Of a stretch of DNA of 64,000 nucleotides, positions 1 to 8,589 are shown piece by piece (within the stretch, counting starts at the first letter, position 1; each line of letters begins with the position of its first letter). A model generated the notes under the pieces. The model worked only from the letters and a program-made list of their open reading frames with translations, was not told the DNA's origin and ran no database searches. A program made the position numbers and the translations under genes. The stretch is from positions 124,001-188,000 of the forward strand of contig NZ_MSFI01000009.1 in assembly GCF_001975785.1 (NCBI RefSeq). Direction: 5' to 3'. Origin of the DNA: Domibacillus epiphyticus (GTDB taxonomy: Bacteria; Bacillota; Bacilli; Bacillales; Domibacillaceae).

Positions 1-1602
1 GCTGCACTGGAAGCAGATGACCGCAGTGTGTCTGAGATTGAGGATTTCACAAAGCTTCCTGGAATTGGGAAAGGGACTGCTTCTGTCATTGCCGAATATA
101 TCGAAACAGGTGAATCGATGGTGCTGACTGAGCTTTCGGGTGAAGTGCCTGAAGGACTCGTGGCATTGCTCGGCCTTCCTGGACTTGGCGGGAAAAAGAT
201 TGCCAAAATGTATAAAGAGCTAGGCATTTCGAATATGGAAGAATTGAAGGAAGCGTGTGAGCAGCACCGTGTACGGGAACTTGCTGGATTTGGGTCGAAA
301 ACGGAAGAGAAAATTCTCGCCGCAGTTGAAAAAGCCGGGACACGTCCGGATCGTCTTCCGATAGCATATATGCTGCCGGTTGCAGAAAAAATCGAGACAT
401 ACTTAGAAGAAATGCCGGGAGTAAGCCGGTCATCACGTGCTGGCAGTTTACGCCGTCTGCGTGAAACGGTAAAAGACCTTGATTTTATAATTGCAACAGA
501 GGAACCGGAAAAAGTAAAAGAAGAGCTCCTCGCTATTCCGGGGATAAAGGAAATTATTGCGGCTGGACCGACGAAAGTCTCAATCATCATTGATGGAGAG
601 TTTGACGTGTCGATTGATTTTCGTATTGTGGAACCGGCACAGTACGCGAGTACGCTCCAACATTTTACCGGATCAAAAGATCATAATGTAAAAATTCGCC
701 AGATCGCAAAAGAACGTAATGAAAAAGTGAGCGAGTACGGCATCGAACAGCCGGACGGATCCGTGAAAACATTTGATACGGAAGAAGCAGTATACAAACA
801 TCTTGGTCTTCCATGGTTTCCGCCGGAAATTCGTGAAGACGGGACAGAAACAGATAAATATAAAGAAGGCACGCTAATCTCACTCTCCGATATAAAAGGT
901 GACATGCATATGCATACCGCCTGGTCAGACGGCGCTTTTTCGATAGAAGAAATGATTGAAGCGTGCCGTCGACTTGGATACGAATATATGGCGATTACCG
1001 ACCATTCACAATATTTAAAAGTGGCAAATGGTTTGTCCGTAGAACGTCTTCTTCGTCAAAACGAAGAAATAAAAGAGTTGAATGAAAAATATAGCGACAT
1101 TGAAGTGTTCTCCGGAATTGAAATGGATATTTTACCGGATGGTTCGCTGGATTATGATGATGATGTACTTAAACAGCTTGATTTTGTCATCGCATCGATT
1201 CATTCAAATTTCTCACAGCCGCAGAAAAAGATTATGGATCGGCTTAAAAAAGCCTTACACAACCCGTATGTAAAATTGATCGCTCATCCAACCGGGCGCA
1301 TCATTGGACGGAGGGACGGCTATTCAGTCGATATGCAGGAGCTTGTAAAACTCGCTGCTGAAACGAATACAGCATTGGAACTCAATGCAAATCCGCATCG
1401 TCTTGATTTATCGGCCGATCATTTAAAAATGGCTCAGGACGCCGGTGTGAAAATATTTATTAATACAGATGCTCACGCAATTGAACATCTTCATTTTATG
1501 GAAACAGGTGCAAGTGCAGGGCGAAAAGGCTGGCTCCGTCCGGAAACAGTTGTGAACACATGGCCGAAAGAGCAGTTACTTTCCTTTTTGCGCAGCAATT
1601 GA
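1..1602 (+). CDS. polX: DNA polymerase X with PHP domain (5' end outside window)
   Basis: Family-X DNA polymerase/3'-5' exonuclease acting in gap-filling base-excision repair. The frame is open from base 1, so the start codon lies upstream; B. subtilis PolX (about 570 aa) suggests that some 35 residues are missing and 533 are visible. Helix-hairpin-helix segments appear at the start (LPGIGKG, LPGLGGKK), then a nucleotidyltransferase core with GSLRR and DLDF, and the third acidic motif DVSIDF. From visible residue 301 a PHP metal-dependent exonuclease domain follows (DMHMHT, TDHSQ, IASIHSNF, IAHPTG, NTDAHA). It sits 24 bases upstream of mutS2 as in B. subtilis (yshC-yshD), so the two are probably cotranscribed. 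Confidence 0.96.
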   Translation, partial: AALEADDRSVSEIEDFTKLPGIGKGTASVIAEYIETGESMVLTELSGEVPEGLVALLGLPGLGGKKIAKMYKELGISNMEELKEACEQHRVRELAGFGSKTEEKILAAVEKAGTRPDRLPIAYMLPVAEKIETYLEEMPGVSRSSRAGSLRRLRETVKDLDFIIATEEPEKVKEELLAIPGIKEIIAAGPTKVSIIIDGEFDVSIDFRIVEPAQYASTLQHFTGSKDHNVKIRQIAKERNEKVSEYGIEQPDGSVKTFDTEEAVYKHLGLPWFPPEIREDGTETDKYKEGTLISLSDIKGDMHMHTAWSDGAFSIEEMIEACRRLGYEYMAITDHSQYLKVANGLSVERLLRQNEEIKELNEKYSDIEVFSGIEMDILPDGSLDYDDDVLKQLDFVIASIHSNFSQPQKKIMDRLKKALHNPYVKLIAHPTGRIIGRRDGYSVDMQELVKLAAETNTALELNANPHRLDLSADHLKMAQDAGVKIFINTDAHAIEHLHFMETGASAGRKGWLRPETVVNTWPKEQLLSFLRSN

Positions 1603-1626
1603 TGCCTTTTAAGGAGTGATCTAGAC

Positions 1627-3981
1627 TTGAACGAAAAAGTGCTGGCAACACTTGAATACAACAAGATTATTGAAAAACTTGCCCATCATGCCTCATCAGA
1701 AATCGGGCGAAGATTTGCGGAAGATCTAAAACCGTCAGTTCGTGCAGAAGAAGTTCAACTATGGCTTGATGAAACGGAAGAAGCGGCAGCTGTGATCCGG
1801 ATAAAAGGGAATGTGCCTCTGGATGGCATTTACGATGTTCGTTCTCATGCAAAGCGTGCGCAAATTGGCGGCACTTTGAGCGGTGTGGAACTTGTCCGCA
1901 TTGCCAGTACGATTTTTGCAAGCCGGCAGATCCGCCAATTTATTGAAGATGTCAGATCGGAAGGACAGGTGACGCTTCGTATTTTACCGGAAAAAACGGC
2001 AGTCATCCCTGTACTTACGGATCTTGAACATAAGATTAAGCGGACGGTGGATGAAAATGGACGTGTACTTGATTCAGCGAGTGATGAATTGCGTCACATA
2101 CGACATGGCATGCGGTCAGCGGAATCACGAATCCGCTCCAAGTTGGAGAGCTTAACACGTGGACAAAATGCACAAAAAATGCTCTCTGATGCCATTGTTA
2201 CGATTCGGAATGACCGCTATGTTATCCCGGTGAAACAGGAATATCGCTCGCATTACGGCGGCATCGTTCACGATCAGTCATCATCCGGACAAACGTTATT
2301 CGTGGAACCGGCGTCCGTTGTGAATGTAAACAATGAACTTCGTGAATTAACCGTAAAAGAGCAGTATGAAGTCGAGAAAATTTTGCGTGAATTGACTATG
2401 GAGACGGCTGAACATGCTCCGGCGTTATTCACAATGACGAAAATGCTGTCGGAAATCGATTTTATCTTTACTAAAGGGAAGTTTGCCCGCTCAATGAACG
2501 CTACGAAACCGATTATTAATGAAGAGGGCTATATTCACTACATTCAGGCACGCCATCCGCTTTTGCCGGCTGATGAAGCGGTGCCGAGTGATATTGTGAT
2601 CGGCAAAGATTACACAGCCATCGTCATTACCGGGCCCAATACAGGCGGTAAAACCGTGACGCTGAAAACGACGGGTTTATCGGTTTTAATGGCGCAGTCC
2701 GGTCTCTTTATTCCGGCGGAAGATGGATCGGAAACAGCAATATTTCAGTCTGTTTTCGCAGATATCGGGGATGAGCAGTCCATTGAACAAAATTTAAGCA
2801 CATTCTCTTCTCATATGGTGAATATCTCAAGTATTTTAAAAGAAGTGACACATGAAAGTCTCGTCTTATTTGATGAACTCGGTTCCGGGACGGATCCGCA
2901 GGAAGGGTCTGCATTGGCTATTTCGATTCTTGATGATGTAATTGGACGAGGCGCGAGAATTATCGCGACGACTCATTATCCGGAATTGAAAGCGTACGGC
3001 TACAATCGCAACAACGTGATTAATGCAAGCGTGGAGTTTGACGTTGAAACATTGAGCCCGACGTACCGGCTGCTAATTGGAATTCCAGGACGAAGCAACG
3101 CGTTTGAAATTTCAAAGCGTATTGGTCTTAATTCAGCGATTATTGAACGGGCTCGAAATATGATTAGCGCAGATTCTCATGAAGTCGATAACATGATTGC
3201 GGCGCTTGATGCAAGCCGACGACAGGCCGAAAAAGATGCACAGGATGCACGCGATTATTTGCGCGATACGGAAAAATTACACCGGGAATTGCAAAAAGAA
3301 GTCATTGCCTATCATGAGCAAAAAGAGAAATTAGAAGAAAAAGCGCGTGCGGGAGCAGCTGAAATTATTGAAAAAGCAAAATCAGAAGCGGAAGAAGTCA
3401 TGCGTGATTTGCGTGCGCTTCGTTTAGCTGGAGGCGCGAATGTTAAGGAACACGAACTGATTGATGCAAGAAAGCGCCTTGAAGGGGCTATACCGGAACA
3501 AAAAGAGAAAAAACCGGCGATTGAACCGGCGAAACGTCTTTGGAAACCGGGCGATGAAGTAAAAGTGATCAGCTTCGGTCAAAAAGGAAGTATTATCGAA
3601 AAAGCAGCGGACGATGAATGGATTGTCCAGATGGGCATCATCAAAATGAAAGTGGCTGAATCCGATATGCAATTTATTAAATCGGAGAAAAAGAAAGAGC
3701 CAAAACCGATTGCGACGATTCGTGGCAAGGGACATCATGTTTCACCGGAGCTTGATTTACGGGGGGAGCGGTATGAAGATGCTCTTAACCGTGTGGAGAA
3801 ATATTTGGATGATGCATTGCTCGCCGGGTACCATCAAGTGTCGATTATTCACGGAAAAGGGACGGGGGCACTGATGAAAGGTGTTCGCGGGTATTTGACG
3901 AAACATCGCATGGTGAAAAACATTCGTTTTGGCGAAGCGGGGGAAGGCGGACTCGGTGTAACGGTCGCTGAATTGAAATAA
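1627..3981 (+). CDS. mutS2: Endonuclease MutS2
   Basis: MutS-family ATPase of the MutS2 branch, which lacks the mismatch-reading domain and carries a C-terminal Smr nuclease domain. The branch is linked to suppression of homologous recombination and, more recently, to rescue of collided ribosomes. The 784 residues match the family length. The Walker A motif TGPNTGGKT lies near residue 335, Walker B DELGSGTDP follows, a charged coiled coil spans roughly 510-600, and the Smr motif LDLRGERYEDAL starts near 708 with HGKGTGAL after it. The start is TTG at 1627, chosen because AAGGAGTG at 1611-1618 is spaced 8 bases from it. Confidence 0.97.
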   Translation: MNEKVLATLEYNKIIEKLAHHASSEIGRRFAEDLKPSVRAEEVQLWLDETEEAAAVIRIKGNVPLDGIYDVRSHAKRAQIGGTLSGVELVRIASTIFASRQIRQFIEDVRSEGQVTLRILPEKTAVIPVLTDLEHKIKRTVDENGRVLDSASDELRHIRHGMRSAESRIRSKLESLTRGQNAQKMLSDAIVTIRNDRYVIPVKQEYRSHYGGIVHDQSSSGQTLFVEPASVVNVNNELRELTVKEQYEVEKILRELTMETAEHAPALFTMTKMLSEIDFIFTKGKFARSMNATKPIINEEGYIHYIQARHPLLPADEAVPSDIVIGKDYTAIVITGPNTGGKTVTLKTTGLSVLMAQSGLFIPAEDGSETAIFQSVFADIGDEQSIEQNLSTFSSHMVNISSILKEVTHESLVLFDELGSGTDPQEGSALAISILDDVIGRGARIIATTHYPELKAYGYNRNNVINASVEFDVETLSPTYRLLIGIPGRSNAFEISKRIGLNSAIIERARNMISADSHEVDNMIAALDASRRQAEKDAQDARDYLRDTEKLHRELQKEVIAYHEQKEKLEEKARAGAAEIIEKAKSEAEEVMRDLRALRLAGGANVKEHELIDARKRLEGAIPEQKEKKPAIEPAKRLWKPGDEVKVISFGQKGSIIEKAADDEWIVQMGIIKMKVAESDMQFIKSEKKKEPKPIATIRGKGHHVSPELDLRGERYEDALNRVEKYLDDALLAGYHQVSIIHGKGTGALMKGVRGYLTKHRMVKNIRFGEAGEGGLGVTVAELK

Positions 3982-3994
3982 GGAGGCTGACAAT

Positions 3995-4402
3995 GTGACC
4001 GGTTTTTGGGAAAATCAATATGTACAGCTTGCCGGTTATTACAGCATTGCGACAATTTGTATCATTATTTGTCTCGCTGTTTTTGAACTCGTCACATCTT
4101 ACCGGAACTGGGAGGAAATTAAGAATGGCAACATGGCGGTGGCGATGGCAACAGGCGGAAAAATCTTCGGGATTGCCAACGTATTCCGCCACTCCATATT
4201 GCATAATGACTCTGTGCTGATGATGGCCGGCTGGGGTGTGTTCGGGTTTGTTTTATTGCTGATCGGGTACTTTATGTTTGAATTTTTAACACCCGGCTTT
4301 AATGTCGATAAAGAAATCGAACGAGATAACCGGGCTGTCGGCTTTATTTCTTTCATTATTTCAGCGGGGTTATCCTATATGATAGGCGCCGCGCTTCTAT
4401 AA
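3995..4402 (+). CDS. yshE: DUF350-family membrane protein (YshE)
   Basis: Small integral membrane protein of 135 residues with four predicted helices, matching the DUF350/YshE family found after mutS2 in Bacillus. Hydrophobic segments are visible near residues 10-30, 50-70, 75-95 and 110-133. Its biochemical role is unknown. GTG at 3995 is the start because the ATG two bases earlier runs straight into TGA; the ribosome site AAGGAGG lies at 3980-3986 and overlaps the end of mutS2. It probably belongs to the polX-mutS2 transcript. Confidence 0.85.
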   Translation: MTGFWENQYVQLAGYYSIATICIIICLAVFELVTSYRNWEEIKNGNMAVAMATGGKIFGIANVFRHSILHNDSVLMMAGWGVFGFVLLLIGYFMFEFLTPGFNVDKEIERDNRAVGFISFIISAGLSYMIGAALL

Positions 4403-4422
4403 ACAGAAAAGAGGAACGACAC

Positions 4423-4503
4423 ATGGAAACACTGGCAAAAGTACTGCTGGGATGCTGCGCTGCATTTTTGCTGATCGGGATCATTTATATGTTTATAAAT
4501 TAA
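4423..4503 (+). CDS. Putative 26-residue single-helix membrane peptide
   Basis: Very short reading frame starting METLAKVLLG, with a Cys-Cys pair and one uninterrupted hydrophobic helix running to the C-terminal residues MFIN. A GAGGA ribosome site lies just upstream, and the frame ends exactly at the hairpin terminator, which is what a real last gene of the polX-mutS2-yshE transcript would do. No family is recognised and no function is proposed. It could be a chance frame; conservation in relatives would decide. Confidence 0.5.
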   Translation: METLAKVLLGCCAAFLLIGIIYMFIN

Positions 4504-4530
4504 AAAGCTGTCTTCTGACGGCTTTTTATT
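4502..4530 (+). terminator. Intrinsic terminator of the polX-mutS2-yshE operon
   Basis: Inverted repeat AAAAGCTGTC / GACGGCTTTTT with loop TTCT, followed by T-rich sequence, just before the lcfA promoter. Confidence 0.7.
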
Positions 4531-4533
4531 TAC

Positions 4534-4562
4534 TTGTATAATGAACGAGTATTCATTATACT
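4534..4562 (+). promoter_or_regulatory. lcfA promoter with overlapping FadR operator
   Basis: A TTGTAT / TATACT pair with a 17-base spacer (4534-4539, 4557-4562) encloses TGAACGAGTATTCATTAT at 4542-4559. That agrees with the known FadR (YsiA) box TGAATGAMTANTCATTCA at about 14 of 18 positions. Binding there would block RNA polymerase until long-chain acyl-CoA releases FadR. The -35 element is weak. Confidence 0.65.
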
Positions 4563-4604
4563 TATGTGTGAGTACGTATTCTTCTGACAAAGGGGTGGAT
4601 GAAG

Positions 4605-6296
4605 ATGTCTGAAAAACCGTGGCTTGCTCATTATCCGCCGGAAATACCGGTGACGATTGATTACCCGGAACAGCCGCTTCCGCTTTTTTTAACAAAAGCA
4701 GCAGCTGAGTACGGAGAGAAAACCGCCATTCATTTCCTCGGCAAAGAACTATCCTACAAAGAGTTGTATGAATCCGCATTAAAGGCAGCCGCCTATTTGA
4801 AAAAAATCGGTGTTGAAAAAGGAGACCGGGTGGCGATTATGCTGCCAAACAGTCCGCAGGCAGTCATTAGTTTTTACGGTGCTATGTATGCTGGAGCTGT
4901 CGTCGTACAGTTTAACCCGTTATACACAGAACGGGAAATTGAATATCAGCTAAAAGACTGTGGCGCGAAAGTAATTATTGCACTCGACTTATTATATCCA
5001 CGCATTCAAAAAATCATCAGCAGTACGTTACTTGAACACATTATTGTAACCGCTATCAAAGATTACCTGCCATTTCCAAAAAACATCATTTACCCGTATA
5101 TACAAAAAAAGCAAACCGGCATCGTTGTGCACATTGAAAATCGGAACAATAATCATCATTTTATAAAGATCATGGAGGAGCCAGCTGCAAAAGAAGAGAA
5201 ATTGGACATTGATCTTGAAAATGATCCCGCCGTTTTACAATATACAGGTGGCACGACAGGTTTTCCAAAAGGGGTTATGTTAACACATAAAAACCTGGTG
5301 GCGAATGCGTCAATGTGCGGTGCATGGATGTATAAATATCGCCCTGGAGAAGAAACACTGCTCGGCATCATTCCTTTTTTTCATGTATACGGCATGACAA
5401 CGGTCATGATTTTATCGGTCATGCAAGGATATAAAATGCTGCTTCTGCCGAAGTTTGATGCGAAAACGACGCTGAAAACAATCCAAAAACAAAAGCCGAC
5501 TATTTTCCCTGGGGCACCGACCATTTACATCGCGCTCTTAAATCACCCAGACATGACCAAATACAATTTGTCATCAATCGATGCGTGTATCAGCGGTTCA
5601 GCTCCGCTTCCAGTTGATGTCCAGCAAAAGTTTGAAGACATCACCGGCGGAAAGCTTGTGGAAGGATATGGCCTTACGGAAACGTCACCGGTGACACATG
5701 CGAACTTCATTTGGGGAGATCGGATAAAGGGAAGTGTTGGGGTTCCATGGCCGGACACAGATGCGGTGATTGTTTCCTTGCAGACGAACGAACCCGTTGA
5801 AAAACCAGGGGAACTGGGAGAAATTGCAGTAAAAGGACCGCAAGTAATGAAAGGCTATTGGAACCGCCCGGATGAAACAGATCAGTCGTTCCATAATGGG
5901 TGGTTTTTAACCGGAGATATCGGATATATGGATGAAAAGGGGTATTTCTACGTTGTGGACCGGAAAAAGGATATGATCATTGCAGGCGGGTTTAATATTT
6001 ATCCACGCGATGTCGAGGAAGTTATATACGAACATGAGGCAATCCAGGAAGCGGTTGTTGCAGGTGTACCGGATCCGTACCGTGGTGAAACAGTGAAAGC
6101 ATATATTGTCCTAAAAGAAGGACATCACGTTAACGAAAAAGAACTGGACAACTATTGCCGGAAACATCTCGCTGCTTACAAAGTTCCACGAATTTATGAA
6201 TTCCGCGATGAGCTTCCAAAAACAGCTGTCGGGAAAATCTTGCGGCGTTCTTTAATAGAAGAAGAAAAGAAAAAGACAGAAGAGCAGATCGGTTGA
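4605..6296 (+). CDS. lcfA: Long-chain fatty-acid--CoA ligase
   Basis: AMP-forming acyl-CoA synthetase that activates long-chain fatty acids for beta-oxidation; cytoplasmic or membrane-associated. The 563 residues carry all adenylate-forming motifs in order: the P-loop-like YTGGTTGFPKG near residue 211, GYGLTETSP, TGDIG, DRKKDMIIAGGFN and the C-terminal catalytic-lysine motif KTAVGKILR. ATG at 4605 is preferred over 4599 because AGGGGTGG (4591-4598) abuts 4599 but is 6 bases from 4605; the resulting N-terminus MSEKPWL resembles the B. subtilis protein. It leads the fad operon and sits under a FadR box. Confidence 0.95.
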   Translation: MSEKPWLAHYPPEIPVTIDYPEQPLPLFLTKAAAEYGEKTAIHFLGKELSYKELYESALKAAAYLKKIGVEKGDRVAIMLPNSPQAVISFYGAMYAGAVVVQFNPLYTEREIEYQLKDCGAKVIIALDLLYPRIQKIISSTLLEHIIVTAIKDYLPFPKNIIYPYIQKKQTGIVVHIENRNNNHHFIKIMEEPAAKEEKLDIDLENDPAVLQYTGGTTGFPKGVMLTHKNLVANASMCGAWMYKYRPGEETLLGIIPFFHVYGMTTVMILSVMQGYKMLLLPKFDAKTTLKTIQKQKPTIFPGAPTIYIALLNHPDMTKYNLSSIDACISGSAPLPVDVQQKFEDITGGKLVEGYGLTETSPVTHANFIWGDRIKGSVGVPWPDTDAVIVSLQTNEPVEKPGELGEIAVKGPQVMKGYWNRPDETDQSFHNGWFLTGDIGYMDEKGYFYVVDRKKDMIIAGGFNIYPRDVEEVIYEHEAIQEAVVAGVPDPYRGETVKAYIVLKEGHHVNEKELDNYCRKHLAAYKVPRIYEFRDELPKTAVGKILRRSLIEEEKKKTEEQIG

Positions 6297-6314
6297 TTTT
6301 TCAGAGCCGCCGAC

Positions 6315-6343
6315 TTGACGAAATCAAAAATTGGCTGTAAGAT
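6315..6343 (+). promoter_or_regulatory. fadR sigma-A promoter
   Basis: TTGACG (6315-6320), 17-base spacer, TAAGAT (6338-6343), located immediately upstream of the FadR box and the fadR gene. It gives the regulator and the downstream fadB-etfBA genes their own start point. Confidence 0.65.
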
Positions 6344-6350
6344 AAAACCA

Positions 6351-6368
6351 TGAATGAATAGTCATTCA
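6351..6368 (+). promoter_or_regulatory. FadR operator upstream of fadR
   Basis: TGAATGAATAGTCATTCA is a full match to the FadR consensus TGAATGAMTANTCATTCA and lies directly downstream of the -10 element. FadR therefore very likely represses its own gene and the fadB-etfB-etfA genes behind it. Confidence 0.9.
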
Positions 6369-6399
6369 TTTATTTCGATCGGGAAGGCGGCTTGTTTAC

Positions 6400-6981
6400 A
6401 TGAAAAAAAACAAACCAAAATATCATCAAATCATCGATGCCGCTGTTATTGCAATTGCTGAAAACGGCTACCATCAAACGCAAGTGTCCAAAATTGCCCG
6501 GCAGGCCGGGGTAGCGGATGGAACGATTTATTTATATTTTAAAAATAAAGAGGATATCCTTATTTCCCTTTTTCAAGAAAAGATGGGGTCATTCGTTGAA
6601 AAAACAGGGCAAATCATGAATGAAAAATCAAAAGCTTCGGATCAGCTGCTTCTGCTGGTTGAAAATCATTTTTCTTTTCTATCAGAAGATCGGCATCTCG
6701 CCGTTGTAACCCAGCTGGAACTGCGGCAGTCCAATAAAGAGCTTCGCTTGAAAATTAATGAAGTGCTGAAAGAGTACTTGCTGCTAATCGATCGTATTTT
6801 ACAAGGTGGAATCGACAGCGGAGAGTTCAGAAGCAATTTGAACATTCGTCTTGCCCGGCAAATGATTTTTGGGACGATTGACGAAATGATCACAACATGG
6901 GTGATGAACGATCAAAAATATGATCTTGCTGCGTCAGCACCAGAAGTCGCAGATATGCTGTTGAATGGATTTTCAGCCTAA
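6400..6981 (+). CDS. fadR: TetR-family fatty-acid degradation repressor FadR
   Basis: Acyl-CoA-responsive repressor (B. subtilis YsiA/FadR) of beta-oxidation genes. At 193 residues it has the usual length. The TetR helix-turn-helix spans roughly residues 25-55 (VSKIARQAG, DGTIYLYFKNKEDIL), and the ligand domain shares recognisable stretches with B. subtilis FadR (QLELRQSN, RLARQMIFGTIDE, WVMNDQKYDL). It lies between lcfA and fadB, as in B. subtilis, with a perfect operator in front of it. Long-chain acyl-CoA binding relieves repression in the characterised homologue. Confidence 0.95.
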   Translation: MKKNKPKYHQIIDAAVIAIAENGYHQTQVSKIARQAGVADGTIYLYFKNKEDILISLFQEKMGSFVEKTGQIMNEKSKASDQLLLLVENHFSFLSEDRHLAVVTQLELRQSNKELRLKINEVLKEYLLLIDRILQGGIDSGEFRSNLNIRLARQMIFGTIDEMITTWVMNDQKYDLAASAPEVADMLLNGFSA

Positions 6982-6995
6982 AAAGGAGTGAGAAT

Positions 6996-7769
6996 ATGAC
7001 CTACATATCCGTAACGAAAGAAAAGCATATCGCGGAAATCGTTATCAACCGGCCACCGGCAAATGCGCTTGCCGGTTTGGTCATTTCAGAAATTGAGCAG
7101 GCGCTCGATACAATCGAGAATGAGCCGGATATCCGGGTGGTTATTTTATTTGGTGATGGACGTTTTTTCTCTGCGGGCGCCGATATTAAAGAGTTTACCA
7201 CCATATCAACAGCAAAAGAGTTTTCTAAAGTGGCTGCAAGAGGACAGCGTGTTATGGAACGAATTGAATCATTTCCAAAGCCAGTTATCGCGGCGATCCA
7301 CGGAGCAGCACTCGGCGGTGGACTGGAACTGGCCATGAGCTGCCATATCCGATATGTCACTGAAAATGCGAAACTTGGTTTGCCGGAACTCCAGCTCGGT
7401 ATTGTACCGGGCTTTGGGGGATCGCAGCGTCTTACCCGCTATGTCGGTATGGCTAAGGCGGCAGAAATGATGCTGACAAGTGAACCGATATCAGGAAGAG
7501 AAGCCGTTCAATGGGGACTTGCCAACGCTGCATTTTCAGAGGAGGAGCTGCTTCCTTCAGCACGAAAACTGGCACAAACCATAGCGGCCAAAAGCCCTGT
7601 CAGCGTCAATGCTGTCATTGAATTATTGAATTATGCGAAACATGCCGAATATTATAAAGGCATTGAAAAAGAAGCGGACTATTTTGGAACCGTTTTCTCA
7701 TCGGATGATGCGAAAGAAGGCATTCAGGCATTTATCGAAAAGCGTCCACCGGAATTTAAAGGCCGCTAA
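6996..7769 (+). CDS. fadB: Enoyl-CoA hydratase
   Basis: Crotonase-fold enzyme that hydrates trans-2-enoyl-CoA in beta-oxidation (B. subtilis FadB/YsiB). 257 residues, the family norm. The oxyanion-hole segments are visible: AGADIKEF near residue 63 and AALGGGLELA near 107; the catalytic-loop region LPELQLGIVPGFGG follows. The ribosome site AAAAGGAGTG lies 8 bases from ATG 6996, and the gene follows fadR by 14 bases, so it belongs to the fadR transcript. Confidence 0.94.
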   Translation: MTYISVTKEKHIAEIVINRPPANALAGLVISEIEQALDTIENEPDIRVVILFGDGRFFSAGADIKEFTTISTAKEFSKVAARGQRVMERIESFPKPVIAAIHGAALGGGLELAMSCHIRYVTENAKLGLPELQLGIVPGFGGSQRLTRYVGMAKAAEMMLTSEPISGREAVQWGLANAAFSEEELLPSARKLAQTIAAKSPVSVNAVIELLNYAKHAEYYKGIEKEADYFGTVFSSDDAKEGIQAFIEKRPPEFKGR

Positions 7770-7787
7770 TTAATAGGAGGGAATAGG

Positions 7788-8561
7788 ATGAACATTTACG
7801 TTTTGTTGAAAAGAACTTTTGACACGGAAGAAAAAATCTCGATTACCGGCGGTCGAATTCAAGATGACGGAGCGGAATTTATTATTAATCCGTACGATGA
7901 ATATGCCGTTGAAGAAGCGATCCAAATTCGTGATGAAATAGGCGGCGAAGTAACCGTCGTATCAGTCGGCATCGATGAAACGGAAAAACAGCTTCGCACT
8001 GCTCTTGCTATGGGAGCGGATAAAGCGGTCTTGATTAACACGGAAGATGACATTGAAGAAGGCGATCAATATACAACAGCACGGATTATAACGGAATATT
8101 TGAAAGATAAAGAAGCAGACCTTATTTTAGCCGGGAATGTTGCGATTGACGGAGGGAGCGGCCAGGTTGGACCGCGAGTAGCTGATATGCTTGGCATTCC
8201 GTATATAACGACGATCACAAACATTGACATTGACGGAACCGATGTTACTATTACGCGTGATGTTGAAGGGGATTCAGAAAAAATTAAAACGTCGCTGCCA
8301 TTGCTCATCACGTGTCAACAAGGGTTAAATGAACCGCGTTATCCATCCCTTCCAGGCATTATGAAAGCGAAGAAAAAACCGATGGAAGAATTAGAACTGG
8401 ATGATCTTGACCTTGAAGAAGAAGATGTTGAAGCTAAAACGAAGACACTGGATATTTTCCTGCCGCCGAATAAAGCAGCAGGCCGTGTTCTTGAAGGGGA
8501 TATAGCCAATCAGGTACAAGAGCTTATCAGCCTGCTCCGTTCTGAAGCGAAAGTCATTTAA
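7788..8561 (+). CDS. etfB: Electron transfer flavoprotein beta subunit
   Basis: Beta subunit (257 aa) of the ETF heterodimer, which accepts electrons from acyl-CoA dehydrogenases and hands them to the respiratory chain. The N-terminus MNIYVLLKRTFDTEEK, the AMP-binding region AGNVAIDGGSGQVGP and the recognition loop with ITCQQGLNEPRYPSLPGIM are typical. AGGAGGG lies just ahead of ATG 7788. It is paired with etfA 28 bases downstream, which matches the obligate complex. Confidence 0.95.
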   Translation: MNIYVLLKRTFDTEEKISITGGRIQDDGAEFIINPYDEYAVEEAIQIRDEIGGEVTVVSVGIDETEKQLRTALAMGADKAVLINTEDDIEEGDQYTTARIITEYLKDKEADLILAGNVAIDGGSGQVGPRVADMLGIPYITTITNIDIDGTDVTITRDVEGDSEKIKTSLPLLITCQQGLNEPRYPSLPGIMKAKKKPMEELELDDLDLEEEDVEAKTKTLDIFLPPNKAAGRVLEGDIANQVQELISLLRSEAKVI

Positions 8562-8589
8562 ATTCTATTTAACAAAAGGGGGCTTTTTT

